Shown in pieces: positions 1 through 7,939 of a stretch of 24,253 nucleotides of DNA. How positions within the stretch are numbered: the stretch's first letter is position 1; every line of letters begins with the position of its first letter. This stretch comes from a virus. Position numbers and translations under genes: made by a program. Location: positions 1-24,253 of IMG/VR virus record IMGVR_UViG_3300034190_000076. One strand, 5' to 3'. The notes beneath the pieces were generated by a model. The model made no database searches. It saw only the letters and a list, made by a program, of their open reading frames with translations, and was not told the DNA's origin.

Positions 1-72
1 TAAGAGAGATGATTCGTTTACAAAAAATGAGATAACATAGGGGTAAATAACTCGTAAGAGCTTTACAAAATT

Positions 73-396
73 ATGGATAAAGAAGAACAATTAGCATTAG
101 CTAGAGAGAAGGCTAGAGAAGCAAGCCTAGGAAACAACTTCTCTAGTAAAAAGAATAGGTTATTGAAAGATACCCTGAACAGGATTATTACTCAGGATGA
201 TGCGTTAAGAGCTAGAAGAGTTATGGAAGCTTTAGTGCAGAAAGCTGAAGAAGGCGATACAAAAGCTATTGATATGGTCCTAGATCGCATAGAAGGTAAG
301 GTTCAAAGCCAAACAGATATTACATCTTCCGATGGCTCACTAACCAACAACCTTAAAGTAGAGTTTATTGATGTCCAATCAAAAGTTTCCGAGTAA
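73..396 (+). CDS. terS: Probable terminase small subunit
   Basis: 107 residues, charged and largely helical. This is probably the DNA-recognition subunit that hands the genome to the large terminase for packaging. The call rests on position directly upstream of a clear large terminase, on length, and on a segment (about residues 30-80) with a pattern common in phage small-terminase-like proteins: basic helix, 'ALVQKAEEGDTKAIDMVLDRIEGK', then a variable acidic tail. No helix-turn-helix could be assigned with confidence. The start ATG at 73 has only a weak purine-rich stretch (gtaagag) before it. Its 3' end overlaps the next gene by about 26 bases. The alternative is an unrelated small gene upstream of terL. 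Confidence 0.65.
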   Translation: MDKEEQLALAREKAREASLGNNFSSKKNRLLKDTLNRIITQDDALRARRVMEALVQKAEEGDTKAIDMVLDRIEGKVQSQTDITSSDGSLTNNLKVEFIDVQSKVSE

Positions 397-1627
397 ACTT
401 AAATGGCTGTTTGAACCACATCGCTTTAAGGTAGCTTACGGTGGTAGAGGTTCTGGTAAGTCATGGAACTTTGCTAGAGCGTTATTGATTAAGGGTACAG
501 AAAATCCAATGAGGATACTATGTGCCAGGGAAGTCCAGAAGAGTATCAAGCAATCGGTCCATACGCTGCTTAAAGATCAGATACAGGACTTAGGTCTTGG
601 AGACTTTTACGAGGTCATTGAGACTTCTATACGAGGTATCAACGGTACGGAATTTAGCTTTGCAGGTCTGGCAACCAACACTGTTGAAAGTATAAAATCT
701 TTTGAGGGTGTTGAGGTTGTTTGGGTAGAGGAAGCACAAACAGTTAGTAAGAGATCATGGGACATATTAATACCTACGATCAGGAAGCCTGGCAGCGAGA
801 TCTGGGTGACGTTTAACCCTTACATGGACACTGATGAGACTTACAAGCGTTTCGTCATTAACAAGCCTCCCAACGCTAGAATAGAGAAGGTTAACTACTC
901 TGATAACCCTTGGTTTCCTACAGTATTAGAGATTGAACGTGCCAGGTGTATGTCTCAGAATCCAGAAGACTATGCAAACATTTGGGAAGGCGACACTAAA
1001 GCTGCAGCAGACGGTGCTATCTATCACAATGAGATACGATTAGCCCAAGAGGAAGGACGAGTAACTAACATACCAAGTGATGCCTTATTAAAGACTCACG
1101 TGGTTATGGACTTAGGATGGAATGATTCTATGTCTATTATCCTATGCCAGAGATCACTATCGGAGATCCGAGTGATTGACTACATAGAAGACGATCACAG
1201 GACACTAGACAGCTACTCTGATCAGTTGAGAAAGTTAAACCACAACTGGGGAACGATGTACTTACCCCATGATGCTAGAAACAAAGACTTTAAGTACGGA
1301 ACAAGTGCTGAAGAGATTATGCAGAAGCTAGGGTGGGACACTGAGATCATACCTAGATCTGATATAGAGACAGGCATCAAGCTTGCAAGGATGACCTTTA
1401 GCAGAGCTTACTTTGATGCTGATAAAAGCAAACGACTGATTGAATGCTTAAAGAATTATAGAAGAGCTATTAACCAAACAACACAAGAGCCTGGTGCTCC
1501 GCTTCATGATGAGTATAGTCATGGTGCAGATGCCTGGCGTTATGTCTGTGCAGTGGTTGACGGCATGTCTAACGAGGCTTCCTCATGGGATACGCCTTTA
1601 CAACAAAATAACCAATGGATCGTATAA
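371..1627 (+). CDS. terL: Terminase large subunit (ATPase-nuclease)
   Basis: Motor and nuclease of the DNA packaging machine, docking on the portal. The N-terminal ATPase domain has a Walker A loop GGRGSGKS (residues 24-31), a Walker B strand VVWVEEA (about 116-122) with the catalytic glutamate, and a TFNP coupling motif near 147-150. The C-terminal RNase H-like nuclease domain shows its first acidic strand in VVMDLGWNDS (Asp near 247) and the last acidic cluster in HDEYSHGADAW (about 379-389). The architecture matches the Terminase_3 / Terminase_3C type at normal length (418 aa). The frame is open from a TTG at 368, but ATG 371 is the more natural start. It ends exactly where the portal gene begins (TAA then ATG with no gap), which suggests coupled translation. 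Confidence 0.97.
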   Translation: MSNQKFPSKLKWLFEPHRFKVAYGGRGSGKSWNFARALLIKGTENPMRILCAREVQKSIKQSVHTLLKDQIQDLGLGDFYEVIETSIRGINGTEFSFAGLATNTVESIKSFEGVEVVWVEEAQTVSKRSWDILIPTIRKPGSEIWVTFNPYMDTDETYKRFVINKPPNARIEKVNYSDNPWFPTVLEIERARCMSQNPEDYANIWEGDTKAAADGAIYHNEIRLAQEEGRVTNIPSDALLKTHVVMDLGWNDSMSIILCQRSLSEIRVIDYIEDDHRTLDSYSDQLRKLNHNWGTMYLPHDARNKDFKYGTSAEEIMQKLGWDTEIIPRSDIETGIKLARMTFSRAYFDADKSKRLIECLKNYRRAINQTTQEPGAPLHDEYSHGADAWRYVCAVVDGMSNEASSWDTPLQQNNQWIV

Positions 1628-3784
1628 ATGGCAATAGATGAAAACAAACTAAAGGCGTACCTAGAATCTGAGATAAATGATTCTATTGGATACCTAGAGA
1701 CAGAGACAACTGACCAACGCCAAGAAGCACTAGAGTATTATCTGCGTGAGGGTTACGGCAATGAGGTAGCTGGAAGGTCACAGATAGTTACTGGAGAAGT
1801 GGCAGAAGCAGTAGACGGAGCTATGAGTCAGCTGATGAAAATATTTACGTCTACAAGTGATGCAGTGGTATTTGAGCCAGTGAATGAAGGTGACGAAGAG
1901 ACAGCAGAACAGGCTACCGCTTACGTTAATCACATCTTCCAAAAAGATAACAATGGCTTTGCTATTATGCACGACTGGTTTAAAGACGGTTTGCTCCAAA
2001 AAGTAGGAATAGTTAAAGCATACTGGGATGACTCTAAAGACGTAACAACAGAAAAGTATTATGATCTTAATGACGATGAGTTAGCAATGATAGCATCCGA
2101 TGAGGATGTTGAAGTCGTATCACAAAAGACTAATGAAGTAATGATTGAGCAAGAACCTCAGCCTGCTGTTGATCCTATGACTGGTCAACCTATGATGGAT
2201 GAGATGGGTATGCCAATGATGATGGAAGTGCCTCCATTAGTTAATAGAACACATGACGTTAAGCTATCAAGAACGGTAGACAAAGGTCAAGTAAGAGTAG
2301 AAAACGTACCACCTGAAGAGTTCTTAATATCTAAACGAGCTAGAACGATAGCAGACTCAGAGTTTACTGCTCACCGTAAGATGATGACACGGTCCGAGTT
2401 AGTAGCTATGGGTTATGACGAAGACTTGGTTTACTCATTAGCAACTGGTGATGCACTAGACTTCTCTCCAGAAAGGATTGCACGATACTCTCGTGGTGAA
2501 CTGCCTACTGATATGGAAGCACTAGAGCCTGCATTGCAACAAGTAGAATACTATGAGTGCTACATCAAAACAGATTTAGATGGTGACGGTATAGCTGAGA
2601 TGAGACGGGTATGTTACGCCTCTAACGAAATACTATCTGATGAAGAGTGTGACTATGTTCCATTCCATTCAGTATGTCCTATCCCAATTCCACATAAGTT
2701 CTTTGGTCAATCACTGGCTGATAGAACTATGGACATACAGCTTATTAAGTCAACTATAACAAGACAGATGTTAGATAATCTTTACCTTACTAACAACTAT
2801 AGAGTTGGTGCAGTAGAAGGTCAGGTCAATATGGATGACTTATTAACATCTACTGCCGGTGGTGTTATTAGGATTAAGAACCCAAATGCTTTAGTACCTA
2901 TGCAAGTAACATCTAACGCTAATCAATCATTTCCTATGTTGGAATACTTAGATAGTGTTCAAGCGAAGCGTACAGGCGTTTCTGATGCTCAGCAAGGTCT
3001 TAACCCAGATATTCTACAAAACGTCACAGCAACCGCTGTAGCAGCCATGACAAGCCAAGCTGGAGGTAAGTTAGAACTGGTAGCACGTATCTTTGCAGAC
3101 ACAGGTGTCTCATCGTTATTTAAAGGTATATTGCACCTCGTATGTAAGTATCAACAAAAAGAAAGAATCATTAGAGTTAACAATAAGTACGTGCCGTTTG
3201 ATCCAAGAGAATGGAAGAATGAATACAACATCTCAGTCAACGTAGGTCTTGGTACTGGTAGCAAGCAAGAACAGTTGGCTACTATGCAAATGATCTTAGA
3301 AAAACAAGAACAGATTATCCAAGGCTACGGCTTAGGCAATCCTTTAGTTAACCTCAAGCAATACAGAGACACGTTAGCTAAGTTTGTAAACATGGCTGGC
3401 TTTAAAGATGACTCACAGTTCCTAATGGATATTAGTCAAGAACAAGCTCAACAAATGGCACAGCAAGCATCACAAGGACAGTCTGACCCTCAAGTACAAG
3501 CTGCTGAAGCATTAGCACAGGCAGAGATACAGAAGGCTCAAATGAAGATGCAATCTGACCAAGCTAAACTACAGTTAGATCGTGAGCAAATGGAACTCAA
3601 GGCACAGAAAGATGCACTAGAGTTGCAAATGAAAGAGATACAACAGACTAAAGAACTCGCATTGAAAGAGCTAGAACTTATGATGGATGCTGAAAAACAT
3701 AACGATGCTAACGAAGTAAACCGAACCAAGGTTCTTATGAACGCATTAGAAAAGATCAATGACGTAACTCAAAGAGGTATGTAA
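1628..3784 (+). CDS. Portal protein, P22-like
   Basis: 718-residue head-tail connector that forms the DNA entry and exit pore at one capsid vertex. The N-terminal helical region, the central segment 'VRVENVPPEEFLISKRAR', the acidic loop 'DLDGDGIAEMRRV' and the conserved 'GVSDAQQGLNPD' region are typical of P22-type podoviral portals. The last 110 residues or so are a long Gln/Glu/Lys coiled coil, comparable to the barrel of the P22 portal that projects into the head. A methionine-rich insert lies at residues 184-199 (8 Met in 16). The gene abuts terL, and its stop shares a base with the next start (TAATG). Identification as portal is firm. The P22-type subfamily is inferred from motifs and size. 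Confidence 0.93.
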   Translation: MAIDENKLKAYLESEINDSIGYLETETTDQRQEALEYYLREGYGNEVAGRSQIVTGEVAEAVDGAMSQLMKIFTSTSDAVVFEPVNEGDEETAEQATAYVNHIFQKDNNGFAIMHDWFKDGLLQKVGIVKAYWDDSKDVTTEKYYDLNDDELAMIASDEDVEVVSQKTNEVMIEQEPQPAVDPMTGQPMMDEMGMPMMMEVPPLVNRTHDVKLSRTVDKGQVRVENVPPEEFLISKRARTIADSEFTAHRKMMTRSELVAMGYDEDLVYSLATGDALDFSPERIARYSRGELPTDMEALEPALQQVEYYECYIKTDLDGDGIAEMRRVCYASNEILSDEECDYVPFHSVCPIPIPHKFFGQSLADRTMDIQLIKSTITRQMLDNLYLTNNYRVGAVEGQVNMDDLLTSTAGGVIRIKNPNALVPMQVTSNANQSFPMLEYLDSVQAKRTGVSDAQQGLNPDILQNVTATAVAAMTSQAGGKLELVARIFADTGVSSLFKGILHLVCKYQQKERIIRVNNKYVPFDPREWKNEYNISVNVGLGTGSKQEQLATMQMILEKQEQIIQGYGLGNPLVNLKQYRDTLAKFVNMAGFKDDSQFLMDISQEQAQQMAQQASQGQSDPQVQAAEALAQAEIQKAQMKMQSDQAKLQLDREQMELKAQKDALELQMKEIQQTKELALKELELMMDAEKHNDANEVNRTKVLMNALEKINDVTQRGM

Positions 3785-4014
3785 TGACTTTATCAGAAGC
3801 AATGCAAAACATACTGGGAAGCACTGAGTTCCAGGAAGTCATGAAAGAAATGAAAGACACACAGCTACAGATGATCCAATACTCTGGTGATGACGAAGCT
3901 GAGTTAAGAGAATACGCATACCAACGCATAAGATCCATTAACGAGATTATGTCTAATCTTGAATCTATCGCAATGACTGGCGAGATCAAAGATAAGGCAT
4001 GGAAGATATTATAG
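3784..4014 (+). CDS. Small helical protein between portal and scaffold
   Basis: 76 residues, acidic, predicted all-helical, with no membrane segment. It starts on the portal stop (TAATG), so it is probably translated by coupling with the portal. The position between portal and scaffold suggests a head-assembly role. The sequence has no motif I can name. Genes of this size often sit here in podoviral genomes, but their function is generally unknown. Confidence 0.8.
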   Translation: MTLSEAMQNILGSTEFQEVMKEMKDTQLQMIQYSGDDEAELREYAYQRIRSINEIMSNLESIAMTGEIKDKAWKIL

Positions 4015-4067
4015 GCATTTGCCTACTAATCGGTAACCTCCCGTAGAGGAATAAAAGGTAATACAAA

Positions 4068-5075
4068 ATGAGTGATGAAACCATGACTCCCGAACAGGGA
4101 AGTGGCAATCTAACAGTAAGTGAATCGGTAAGTGGATTTGAAAGCTTCTTAGATAGCCAAGAGAACCCTGTAAAGGATAATTCAGAAAGCGTATCAGAGG
4201 AAGTTGTAGAAGAAACTTTAGAAGCATCAGAAGAAGAAGTAGAATCGGAAGAGCAATCCGAAGAGGAAACTTATGAAGCTGAAGACTCTAACGAAGTTGA
4301 GGAAGAGACTGAAGAAGAAGCACCACAGACATTCACCGTCAAAGCATCAGGTGAAGAGAAAGAGGTTACCTTTGATGAATTAGTATCTGGCTATCAACTC
4401 GGATCAGACTACACTAAAAAGACTCAAGAGTTAGCAGAAAACCGGAAGGCTGTAGAAGCTGAGGCTAAAGCTATTATTGAGGCTCAACAAGTTAGAGATA
4501 CATATGCTCAACGCTTGCAAGCGGTAGAACAGTTGCTAACAATGAACGATTCTCCAGAAGATATTGCAAGTATGAAAGAAAACGATCCGATAGGGTACGC
4601 AGTTAAGGTCGCAGAGATGACCGAGAAGAAAGAGCAATTGGAAGCAGTAAGAGCCGAGCAACAACGCATTGCACAACAGCAACAAGCGGATAGAGCTCAA
4701 GCCATGCAAAAACAAATAGCTCAGGAATCAGCAAAGCTTGCAGAAGTCCTACCAGAGTTTTCAGACAAAGCTAAAGGCGAACAACTCCGCAGTGAGATTC
4801 GTAACTACGGCAAATCAGTGGGTTTTACAGACCAAGAGTTATCTCAGGTCTATGACTCACGTCACGTCCTTGTGTTGCATAAGGCAGCCATGTACGACAA
4901 GCTACAGAAATCTAAACCCGGTGTTCAGAAGAAAGTAGCCAACGCTCCTAAGATGATTAAGAGTGGTACTAAGCAAACCAAAAGCAACAACGATGTAAAA
5001 CAACGACAAAAAGCACAACTTAAAGGCTCAGGCAAAGTGCGTGATGCTGCTAAGTTATTTGAAAACTTTATTTAA
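4068..5075 (+). CDS. Capsid scaffolding protein
   Basis: 335 residues. The region about 35-87 is extremely Glu-rich (runs such as EEVVEETLEASEEEVESEE). It is followed by a 'FTVKASGEEKEVTFDELVSG' segment seen in many phage scaffolds. A long Gln/Ala/Glu coiled coil spans about 120-235, and a basic C-terminus (about 285-325, rich in Lys) would bind the inside of the capsid shell. Acidic coiled-coil body, basic tail and position just before the major capsid gene together identify a scaffold, which is expelled or degraded on maturation. The ribosome-binding site is aggaataaaaggta. A short CCTC-CCGTA-GAGG hairpin could form at 4037-4049, overlapping the first part of that site. Confidence 0.88.
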   Translation: MSDETMTPEQGSGNLTVSESVSGFESFLDSQENPVKDNSESVSEEVVEETLEASEEEVESEEQSEEETYEAEDSNEVEEETEEEAPQTFTVKASGEEKEVTFDELVSGYQLGSDYTKKTQELAENRKAVEAEAKAIIEAQQVRDTYAQRLQAVEQLLTMNDSPEDIASMKENDPIGYAVKVAEMTEKKEQLEAVRAEQQRIAQQQQADRAQAMQKQIAQESAKLAEVLPEFSDKAKGEQLRSEIRNYGKSVGFTDQELSQVYDSRHVLVLHKAAMYDKLQKSKPGVQKKVANAPKMIKSGTKQTKSNNDVKQRQKAQLKGSGKVRDAAKLFENFI

Positions 5076-5088
5076 GGAAATTTAAACA

Positions 5089-6045
5089 ATGGCAACTTAT
5101 CAAACCTACCAATCAGTTGGTAACAGGGAAGACCTCACAGATATGATTTATGATATCTCCCCTACAGAAACACCTTTCATGTCATCTATTGGCAAAACTA
5201 AGGCTACTGGCGTTCTTCATGAATGGCAAACAGATAGTCTTTCAGATGCTACAATAGCTAACGCTGCGGTTGAGGGTGCGGATGCTACATCTGCTACACT
5301 AGCTCCTACAACAAGAGTTGGTAACAGAACGCAGATCTCACAAAAAACTATCCAGATTGCTGGTACTGAAGAAACAATTGACAAAGCTGGTCGTAAGTCA
5401 GAAAAAGCTTATCAACTTGCTAAAGCATCTTCAGAATTAAAACGTGATATGGAAAAAATCATGTTGGCTAACCAAGCTGCTTCAGCTGGTGACTCATCAA
5501 CAGCACGTACACTTGGTTCACTACAAGCATGGCTAAACACTAACTATGTTGGTACTGGTACTGCTGGTTCACTAGGTACTACAGCTCGTGTATCTGGTAC
5601 AGACGGTGCATTTACAGAAACTATGTTGAAGTCTGCTGTTAAATCAGCTTACACAAACGGTGGTAACCCAACCGTGCTAATGGTTTCTCCAACACAAAAG
5701 CAAGTAGTTTCTACTTTCGCAGGTATTGCAGAGCAACGCTATGCAGCTCCAGCTAACAAGCAAACTACTATCGTTGGTGCAGCTGACGTATATCTATCAG
5801 ACTTCGGTACATTATCTGTTGTTCCTAACAGATTCACTACTGCTGATGATGAAGCTACAACAGGTCAAGGTGAACAAGCATTTGTGCTTGATCCTGAGTA
5901 CGCTGCTACTGCTTTCTTACGTCCTTTCCAAACTAATGAACTAGCTAAAACAGGTGATTCTGAGAAGACTCAGCTTTTAGTTGAATACACATTAGAAGTT
6001 AAGAACGAAGCAGCACACGCAATCGTTTCAGACTTATCTATCTAA
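5089..6045 (+). CDS. Major capsid protein, SU10-type (DUF5309)
   Basis: 318 residues; the building block of the icosahedral shell, HK97-fold by family. The opening 'GNREDLTDMIYDISPTETPF' and the segment 'NRTQISQKTIQIAGTEETID' are hallmarks of the DUF5309 / SU10 major capsid protein family. Length is normal for that family, with no prohead-protease pro-domain. Codon choice differs from the neighbours: GCT, ACT, GGT, TCA and CGT dominate, consistent with very high expression. The ribosome-binding site is aaggaaa, 9 bases before the ATG. The gene is followed by a strong hairpin at 6061-6076 that may uncouple it from downstream genes. Confidence 0.95.
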   Translation: MATYQTYQSVGNREDLTDMIYDISPTETPFMSSIGKTKATGVLHEWQTDSLSDATIANAAVEGADATSATLAPTTRVGNRTQISQKTIQIAGTEETIDKAGRKSEKAYQLAKASSELKRDMEKIMLANQAASAGDSSTARTLGSLQAWLNTNYVGTGTAGSLGTTARVSGTDGAFTETMLKSAVKSAYTNGGNPTVLMVSPTQKQVVSTFAGIAEQRYAAPANKQTTIVGAADVYLSDFGTLSVVPNRFTTADDEATTGQGEQAFVLDPEYAATAFLRPFQTNELAKTGDSEKTQLLVEYTLEVKNEAAHAIVSDLSI

Positions 6046-6060
6046 AGTAAGTAAAGGATA

Positions 6061-6076
6061 GCCCTCTTCGGAGGGC
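6061..6076 (+). terminator. UUCG-loop hairpin after the capsid gene
   Basis: A perfect 6-bp GC-rich stem (GCCCTC / GAGGGC) closed by a TTCG tetraloop, the very stable C(UUCG)G type. It lies 16 bases after the major capsid stop, in one of the few intergenic gaps. It lacks the T tract of a classical intrinsic terminator (atctcctta follows). It may therefore be a weak terminator or an mRNA-stabilising or processing hairpin that keeps capsid expression above that of the downstream genes. Confidence 0.55.
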
Positions 6077-6095
6077 ATCTCCTTACGAGGACATT

Positions 6096-6419
6096 ATGGC
6101 AAAAATATTAGGCACAGACAAAGCAAAGAAAAGACAATCGGTAGCACACAACACAGATGACGGTATTGTTATTGCAACAGAGCAAGACATAACTGACATC
6201 ATTGAACAGAATAAAAGAGAGTACAACACATCATCCACGACATGGGGTGACGGTGACGTGTTCTCTAACAAGATAGCTTCTATACCTTTTACGGTAATAG
6301 ACGAACTAAACAAACAGAAGATTATGCGTGGCTTCCACGTAGTAGATTCTAAACGATTCAAAGCATGGTTGAACAATCCTGACAACAGGTTCTTTAGAAC
6401 TAAACAAGGCACAGTATAA
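6096..6419 (+). CDS. Capsid-adjacent small protein
   Basis: 107 residues, soluble. The C-terminal segment 'RFKAWLNNPDNRFFRTKQG' is a recurring signature of small proteins encoded next to the major capsid gene in podoviral genomes. Their role is not established. By position between capsid and adaptor, a head-completion or head-decoration role is plausible. The start has a good ribosome-binding site (acgagga). Its stop overlaps the next start (TAATG). Confidence 0.85.
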   Translation: MAKILGTDKAKKRQSVAHNTDDGIVIATEQDITDIIEQNKREYNTSSTTWGDGDVFSNKIASIPFTVIDELNKQKIMRGFHVVDSKRFKAWLNNPDNRFFRTKQGTV

Positions 6420-7042
6420 TGGCATTCTTTACAAGCTACACTACACTACAGTCTACGATAGCTGACTACCTAGCTCGTACTGATTTAACTGCACAGATAC
6501 CTGAGTTTATTAGACTAGCTGAAGATAGACTACGCAGAGATTTACGCATAAGACAAATGCTTAAAGTAGCTACTGCTGTTGCTACAACAGGTGACTCTAC
6601 AGTATCTTTGCCATCAGACTTCCTTGCTATGAAAGACTTACATATACAAGGTAACCCTGTAAAGACTATAGAGTTTTTATCTACTAGCAACTTCTTTAGA
6701 AACGCAGGAACATCTTACAAGGGTGCTCCTAACTATTACACATTGCTAGGTTCTGAGTTTCAATTTGCTCCTGTACCTGATTCAGACTACACGCTTCAAA
6801 TGGTTTACTTTTATCAGCCAGATTATTTAAGCGACACTAATCCTTCTAATTTATGGTTAGCCTACACACCTGACTTGTTGCTATACGCATCACTCGGTGA
6901 GGCTGAACCTTATCTTATGAACGATGAACGATTACAAACATGGGCATCTATGTATGACAGAGGTCTTAACGCAGTAATTAAAAGCGATGATGACTCTGAG
7001 TATCCTGCACAACCACTATCTATAACTATATCTAAGAGGTAA
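6419..7042 (+). CDS. Head-tail adaptor protein, SU10-type
   Basis: 207 residues. It probably forms the ring that attaches below the portal and bridges it to the nozzle of the short tail. The N-terminal 'YTTLQSTIADYLARTDLTAQ' followed by 'IPEFIRLAEDRLRRDLRIRQ', then 'VSLPSDFLAMKDLHIQG', is the standard pattern of SU10-type / gp4-like adaptors. The later 'APVPDSDYTLQMVYFYQP' strand region and the closing 'YLMNDERLQTW' helix also fit. The length is usual for the family. Start is coupled to the previous gene. Confidence 0.88.
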   Translation: MAFFTSYTTLQSTIADYLARTDLTAQIPEFIRLAEDRLRRDLRIRQMLKVATAVATTGDSTVSLPSDFLAMKDLHIQGNPVKTIEFLSTSNFFRNAGTSYKGAPNYYTLLGSEFQFAPVPDSDYTLQMVYFYQPDYLSDTNPSNLWLAYTPDLLLYASLGEAEPYLMNDERLQTWASMYDRGLNAVIKSDDDSEYPAQPLSITISKR

Positions 7043-7048
7043 TTTACT

Positions 7049-7441
7049 ATGGCTGAAATGTCAAACTATTTGGAAAACGCACTACTTAACGGAACATTGA
7101 ACGGTACAACGTACACTGCTCCTACTACAATCTATGTATCACTATGGACTTCTAATCCTGGTGATGATGCATCTGGTGCAGAAGTATCTGGTGGATCATA
7201 CGCTAGAGCGGTTGTAACATTTGATACTGCAACAGGCACAACAGGTCTTGTAGCTACGGATGCAGATATTACTTTCCCTACTGCAACTGCTGGATGGGGT
7301 ACTGTTGGTTGGATAGGTATCAATGATGCATTATCTGGAGGCAACCTTTTGTACCACACTGCATTAGACCTTCCTAAAACTATTGATTCAGGTGATATTT
7401 TCAAGATCACTACTGGTAACCTAACCGTAGAATTAGCGTAA
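7049..7441 (+). CDS. Small virion/tail-fibre-like protein
   Basis: 130 residues, beta-rich. The pattern 'LENALLNGTLNGTTYTAPTT' then 'IYVSLWTSNPGD' and 'VSGGSYARAVVTF', with a central 'ADITFPTATAGWGTVGWIGI', is a widespread phage family usually annotated as tail fibre or minor structural protein. A precise place in the particle is not known. The stop codon of the adaptor gene is embedded in this gene's ribosome-binding site (aagaggtaat). It opens the fibre cassette. Confidence 0.8.
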   Translation: MAEMSNYLENALLNGTLNGTTYTAPTTIYVSLWTSNPGDDASGAEVSGGSYARAVVTFDTATGTTGLVATDADITFPTATAGWGTVGWIGINDALSGGNLLYHTALDLPKTIDSGDIFKITTGNLTVELA

Positions 7442-7450
7442 GGATAACAC

Positions 7451-7939
7451 ATGGCTCTCGTCTTTAAAGATAGGGTAAAGGAAACTACTGCTACCACAGG
7501 TACAGGCACAGTTACATTAGCTGGTGCTAGTGCAGGCTTCCAATCATTTAGTGTCATTGGTGATGCTAATACTACCTACTATACGTTAGTATCGGGTAGT
7601 GAATGGGAAGTAGGTATTGGTACTTACACATCGTCAGGAACAACGTTGTCTAGGGACACCGTACTAGAGTCTAGCAATGCTGGCTCTAAAATTACTTTAG
7701 CTGGCACTAGCGATGTATTCTGTACTTACCCTGCTGAAAAGGCTGTAGTACAAGACTCTAACAATACTGGTGTAGCTCCACAGATGGGCGCTACTAACGG
7801 TATCTTTGTAAACAATGGAACGGTAGGTGCAAATTATTCTGTGCCTACAGGTTATAACGCCATGTCAGCTGGTCCAGTAACTATATCTGGTGGCGTATCC
7901 GTAACTGTTCCTGCTTCTAGTAAATGGGTGGTCGTATAA
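7451..7939 (+). CDS. Tail-fibre/tail-spike module protein
   Basis: 162 residues. The N-terminal part (1-100) has the 'FKDRVKETTATTGTGTVTL' and 'GTYTSSGTTLSRDTVLES' pattern of a common tail-fibre attachment module in aquatic phages. The C-terminal 40 residues, 'TGYNAMSAGPVTISGGVSVT', form a second module often found at fibre ends. The protein is thus a minimal head-plus-tip fibre or an adaptor for the long fibre that follows. The ribosome-binding site aaggataacac is identical to that of the fibre gene at 13747. The stop overlaps the next ATG. Confidence 0.8.
   Translation: MALVFKDRVKETTATTGTGTVTLAGASAGFQSFSVIGDANTTYYTLVSGSEWEVGIGTYTSSGTTLSRDTVLESSNAGSKITLAGTSDVFCTYPAEKAVVQDSNNTGVAPQMGATNGIFVNNGTVGANYSVPTGYNAMSAGPVTISGGVSVTVPASSKWVVV

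Noticed and set aside
1-72. Possible 3' end of an upstream gene: frames stop at 35 (tail ...REMIRLQKMR) and at 40 (tail ...FTKNEIT).
   Set aside because: Only 11-13 codons are visible and two frames compete, so no gene can be supported. No clear promoter is seen either.
4014-4049. Small hairpins (GGC-ATTT-GCC and CCTC-CCGTA-GAGG) before the scaffold gene, considered as a terminator or riboswitch.
   Set aside because: Stems of only 3-4 bp and no T tract; at most a minor influence on the scaffold ribosome-binding site.
6083-6412. 109-codon minus-strand frame opposite the capsid-adjacent gene.
   Set aside because: The + strand product has a recognisable conserved C-terminus, whereas the minus-strand product is Ser/Leu-rich shadow sequence.
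7132-7557. 141-codon open frame on the minus strand.
   Set aside because: It is antisense to two convincing + strand genes, is Val/Pro-rich as expected for the complement of Thr/Gly-rich coding sequence, and has no ribosome-binding site.
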